From positions 1-37,510 of the forward strand of contig CANJSS010000011.1 in assembly GCA_947476955.1 (NCBI GenBank): 37,510 bases of DNA, written 5' to 3'. This DNA comes from Flavobacteriales bacterium. Its GTDB lineage: Bacteria; Bacteroidota; Bacteroidia; Flavobacteriales_D; Crocinitomicaceae. Positions 36,021-37,510 of the stretch are shown in pieces (position 1 is the first letter of the stretch; the number at the start of each line of letters is the position of its first letter). The notes below the pieces were generated by a model that ran no database searches, had not been told where the DNA came from, and worked only from the letters and a program-made list of their open reading frames with translations. A program made the translations under genes and the position numbers.

Positions 36021-36056
36021 AAAAAATAAACCGTTCCAAGCGAATGAAACGGTTTA
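36021..36056 (-). terminator. Intrinsic terminator after trxA
   Basis: A 9-bp stem (36027-36035 with 36048-36056) with a 12-base loop, followed on the minus strand by a run of six T (A run 36021-36026 on the plus strand). It lies 31 bases after the thioredoxin stop. Confidence 0.8.
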
Positions 36057-36086
36057 CTTAAATTTTATTTCTGTGGTAATCTATTT

Positions 36087-36404
36087 TTATAAAATCGCAT
36101 CCAATTTAGATGTTAATTGTGCTTTTGGAACTGCCCCAACAGATTTATCAGCAACTTCTCCATTTTTAATAAACAAGATGGTTGGAATATTTCGCACACC
36201 AAATTTAGCAGAAACGCCAGGATTAGCATCAACATTTACTTTACCGATTAGCGCTTTGCCTTCGTATTCGTTTGCCATTTCTTCGATAACTGGCCCAATC
36301 ATACGGCACGGTCCACACCATTCTGCCCAAAAATCCACTACTACCGGTTTATCTGATTTTAATACTAATTCCTCGAAGTTAGCATCTGTAATTTCTAAAG
36401 CCAT
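36087..36404 (-). CDS. trxA: Thioredoxin
   Basis: 105 residues, full length. Active site WAEWCGPC with Cys30 and Cys33, the following cis-Pro loop RNIPTILFI and the conserved Asp in [10 protein letters not shown] are all present. There is no signal peptide, so it is the cytoplasmic disulfide reductase. It is followed by a strong terminator and preceded by 123 AT-rich bases with a weak TAATTTTA box; it appears to be transcribed alone. Confidence 0.97.
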   Translation of the reverse strand: MALEITDANFEELVLKSDKPVVVDFWAEWCGPCRMIGPVIEEMANEYEGKALIGKVNVDANPGVSAKFGVRNIPTILFIKNGEVADKSVGAVPKAQLTSKLDAIL

Positions 36405-36527
36405 AATTTTATTTTTTTTGTTAATTCTTTATTGTTTTAAGCGTTTGCTAAAATTAATTACTTTTTGTGATGTAATGACTAGATTTTATATTTTTTTGGG
36501 GATTGTTCAATCTCAAATGCAATCAAT

Positions 36528-36929
36528 TCATAGGTTTTTTATGTTGATTTTTTTTACAGTCTTCTGATTTTCTGTTCGCAAACCATAAAAATAAGTGCCA
36601 TTTGGTATTTTTTTTGAATCAAATCGAATGATGTGTCCACCCTCATTGAAATCTTTCTCAACGACTAATTCGCACAAATTCATATCCTCATTTAAAATTT
36701 CAATTGCAACCTTTTTAGGTTCTTTTGTTGTGAAATATATTTCCATTTCACCAGCAACAGGATCTTTCTCCAGGCTATACAAGACGCAATAATCTGTATT
36801 TACAGGAACCCCTTTTCCAACAAAAGCAAGAACTTTTTTGTACAAAATATATCCCAAGAGTAGCAGTAAGGAGACAAATAGAATCCCGATTACCAGTTTT
36901 GAAATTGAAAAACCCATTAAAATCATCAT
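36528..36929 (-). CDS. Membrane-anchored protein with T9SS-sorting/FlgD-like beta domain
   Basis: 133 residues. One N-terminal membrane helix (about 8-28) with no signal-peptidase site, then a beta-sandwich-like region whose end (GGHIIRFDSKKIPNGTYFYGLRTENQ...KKI) has the pattern of the FlgD Ig-like or T9SS type A sorting domain. The usual PNP motif that opens a sorting domain is missing. It may be an envelope protein using that fold for another purpose. The start overlaps the DUF493 gene by 4 bases (ATGA). Function unknown. Confidence 0.65.
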   Translation of the reverse strand: MMILMGFSISKLVIGILFVSLLLLLGYILYKKVLAFVGKGVPVNTDYCVLYSLEKDPVAGEMEIYFTTKEPKKVAIEILNEDMNLCELVVEKDFNEGGHIIRFDSKKIPNGTYFYGLRTENQKTVKKINIKNL

Positions 36930-37195
36930 AACGTAATTACCCCTTTAATTTTCGACGCTTTTATATATATTTCAAGAATAGAATCTACTTCCAACACCAT
37001 TTCTTTTACAGAAATACTCATGTAATTTCCGTTTTTTGATGGGTGCATTATAAGATCTGCACTTTCGTTAAAAAAAGCAGTTACTAACGCGATTTTTTCC
37101 GATTCATTGGGTACAATAAATTTAAAAAGGTAAACTGCTGGCCATTCCAGTAATTCCAGTTGAATTCTTAAATTCCCAAAGATATCTTCTTCCAT
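36926..37195 (-). CDS. DUF493 family protein
   Basis: 89 residues with the ferredoxin-like alpha/beta pattern of DUF493/YbeD (EWPAVYLFKFIVP, SKNGNYMSISVKEMVLEVDSILEIY). YbeD relatives are thought to be regulatory, but no partner is proven in Bacteroidota. It overlaps the upstream gene by 28 bases and the downstream gene by 4, so three genes are translationally coupled. Confidence 0.82.
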   Translation of the reverse strand: MEEDIFGNLRIQLELLEWPAVYLFKFIVPNESEKIALVTAFFNESADLIMHPSKNGNYMSISVKEMVLEVDSILEIYIKASKIKGVITL

Positions 37196-37510
37196 TCTAG
37201 TTCCTTCTTATGCAGCAAATATAAGCGCTGCGACTCATAACCTATGCTGTTACCCTCAAAATCTATTATTTTACTCAAATCATAAAATGTTTGAATACCG
37301 CGATCTTTCAATTTTTGTAAATCTGTCAAAAGTTCCATTGGATCCTTTTCTTTTGCTAAAACAACTGGGGTTTCCAGCACTTTTATTTCTGGCCAAAACT
37401 GCATGTAACGCATATTTAGATTCAATAAAGCATGTATTGCCAGTTTCAATTGCGTGCAACTTTTTGAGTCTTGTATGGCTAAAAACAGCTGACTTTTAAT
37501 AGTTTGAAAC
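37168..37510 (-). CDS. Unrecognised gene, C-terminal part (5' truncated by window edge)
   Basis: The frame stays open to the window end, so only the last 113 residues are seen; the TTG at 37449 is not a convincing start. The fragment is helical with mixed charge and contains no motif I recognise (for example LLTDLQKLKDRGIQTFYDLSKIID). It overlaps the DUF493 start by 28 bases, so the two are coupled. No function can be given. Confidence 0.55.
   Translation of the reverse strand, partial: FQTIKSQLFLAIQDSKSCTQLKLAIHALLNLNMRYMQFWPEIKVLETPVVLAKEKDPMELLTDLQKLKDRGIQTFYDLSKIIDFEGNSIGYESQRLYLLHKKELEWKKISLGI

Noticed and set aside
35983-36039. Longer N-terminus for the 35257 membrane protein
   Set aside because: A TATCTTTG box at 35997-36004 falls inside it, and the shorter start gives a cleaner family-like N-terminus.
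35983-36567. Plus-strand open frame of 194 residues
   Set aside because: It runs antisense across thioredoxin and its terminator and has no domain; thioredoxin is certain.

Overview
The window is AT-rich, gene-dense bacterial chromosome from a member of the Bacteroidota. It most likely comes from Flavobacteriales, and a Crocinitomicaceae/Fluviicola-like genome would fit, but that rank is inference. The phylum call rests on several marks: a type IX secretion system (T9SS) component (PorQ), a secreted protein with a T9SS type A sorting domain, the LpxC-FabZ fusion, the rpmB-rpmG-DUF4295-ftsY cluster, an alternate GlmU-family protein, and many copies of the Bacteroidota -7 promoter box TAnnTTTG just upstream of start codons. 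I see no tRNA or rRNA gene, insertion sequence, phage gene, integrase, CRISPR array or toxin-antitoxin pair. This is ordinary core genome with no gene-free stretch over 300 bases; the longest gap is about 275 bases, at 2232-2506.

Layout. 1-2231: the 3' end of a large probable BNR/sortilin-like protein and a convergent choice-of-anchor-L surface protein, sharing a strong two-way terminator. 2507-7810 (minus): Lon protease, then a sodium:solute symporter followed by a GlmU-like acyl/nucleotidyl transferase. 7947-9822: a DUF7935-like membrane-anchored protein, a small S4 RNA-binding protein and the MeaB GTPase. 9898-13093 (plus): a YfcE-like phosphodiesterase, PorQ, cytidylate kinase and an ACT-domain protein, most with their own promoter box. 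13107-15145 (minus): a small membrane protein, a GIN-domain lipoprotein and a PagL-like lipid A deacylase. 15209-18428 (plus): MazG and a TonB-dependent receptor. 18450-37510: an unbroken minus-strand block holding an M61 peptidase, an FkbM methyltransferase, a YbiT-type ABC-F protein, a small membrane protein, histidine ammonia-lyase, HisRS, an ACMSD-like decarboxylase, FtsY, DUF4295, L33, L28, CinA, an RlmD-like methyltransferase, LpxA, LpxC-FabZ, LpxD, a membrane-anchored protein, thioredoxin, a membrane-anchored beta-domain protein, a DUF493 protein and one truncated unknown gene.

How the genes work together. The lpxD-lpxC/fabZ-lpxA operon makes the acylated lipid A precursor and couples it to fatty-acid dehydration; the PagL-like protein could trim lipid A at the outer membrane. 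PorQ is part of the machine that exports proteins like the one at 597-2231. L28, L33, DUF4295, FtsY, HisRS, the ABC-F protein and the RlmD-like enzyme form a translation and protein-targeting theme.

No new large defence or mobile system was found. The most interesting observations are an RlmD-family enzyme that has lost all cysteines of its Fe-S cluster, a YbiT-type ABC-F protein whose second Walker A is gone, promoter boxes so close to start codons that several mRNAs should be leaderless, a hisS-hutH overlap, and a 51-residue DUF4295 protein in the ribosomal-protein operon that may be a lineage-specific ribosomal protein.
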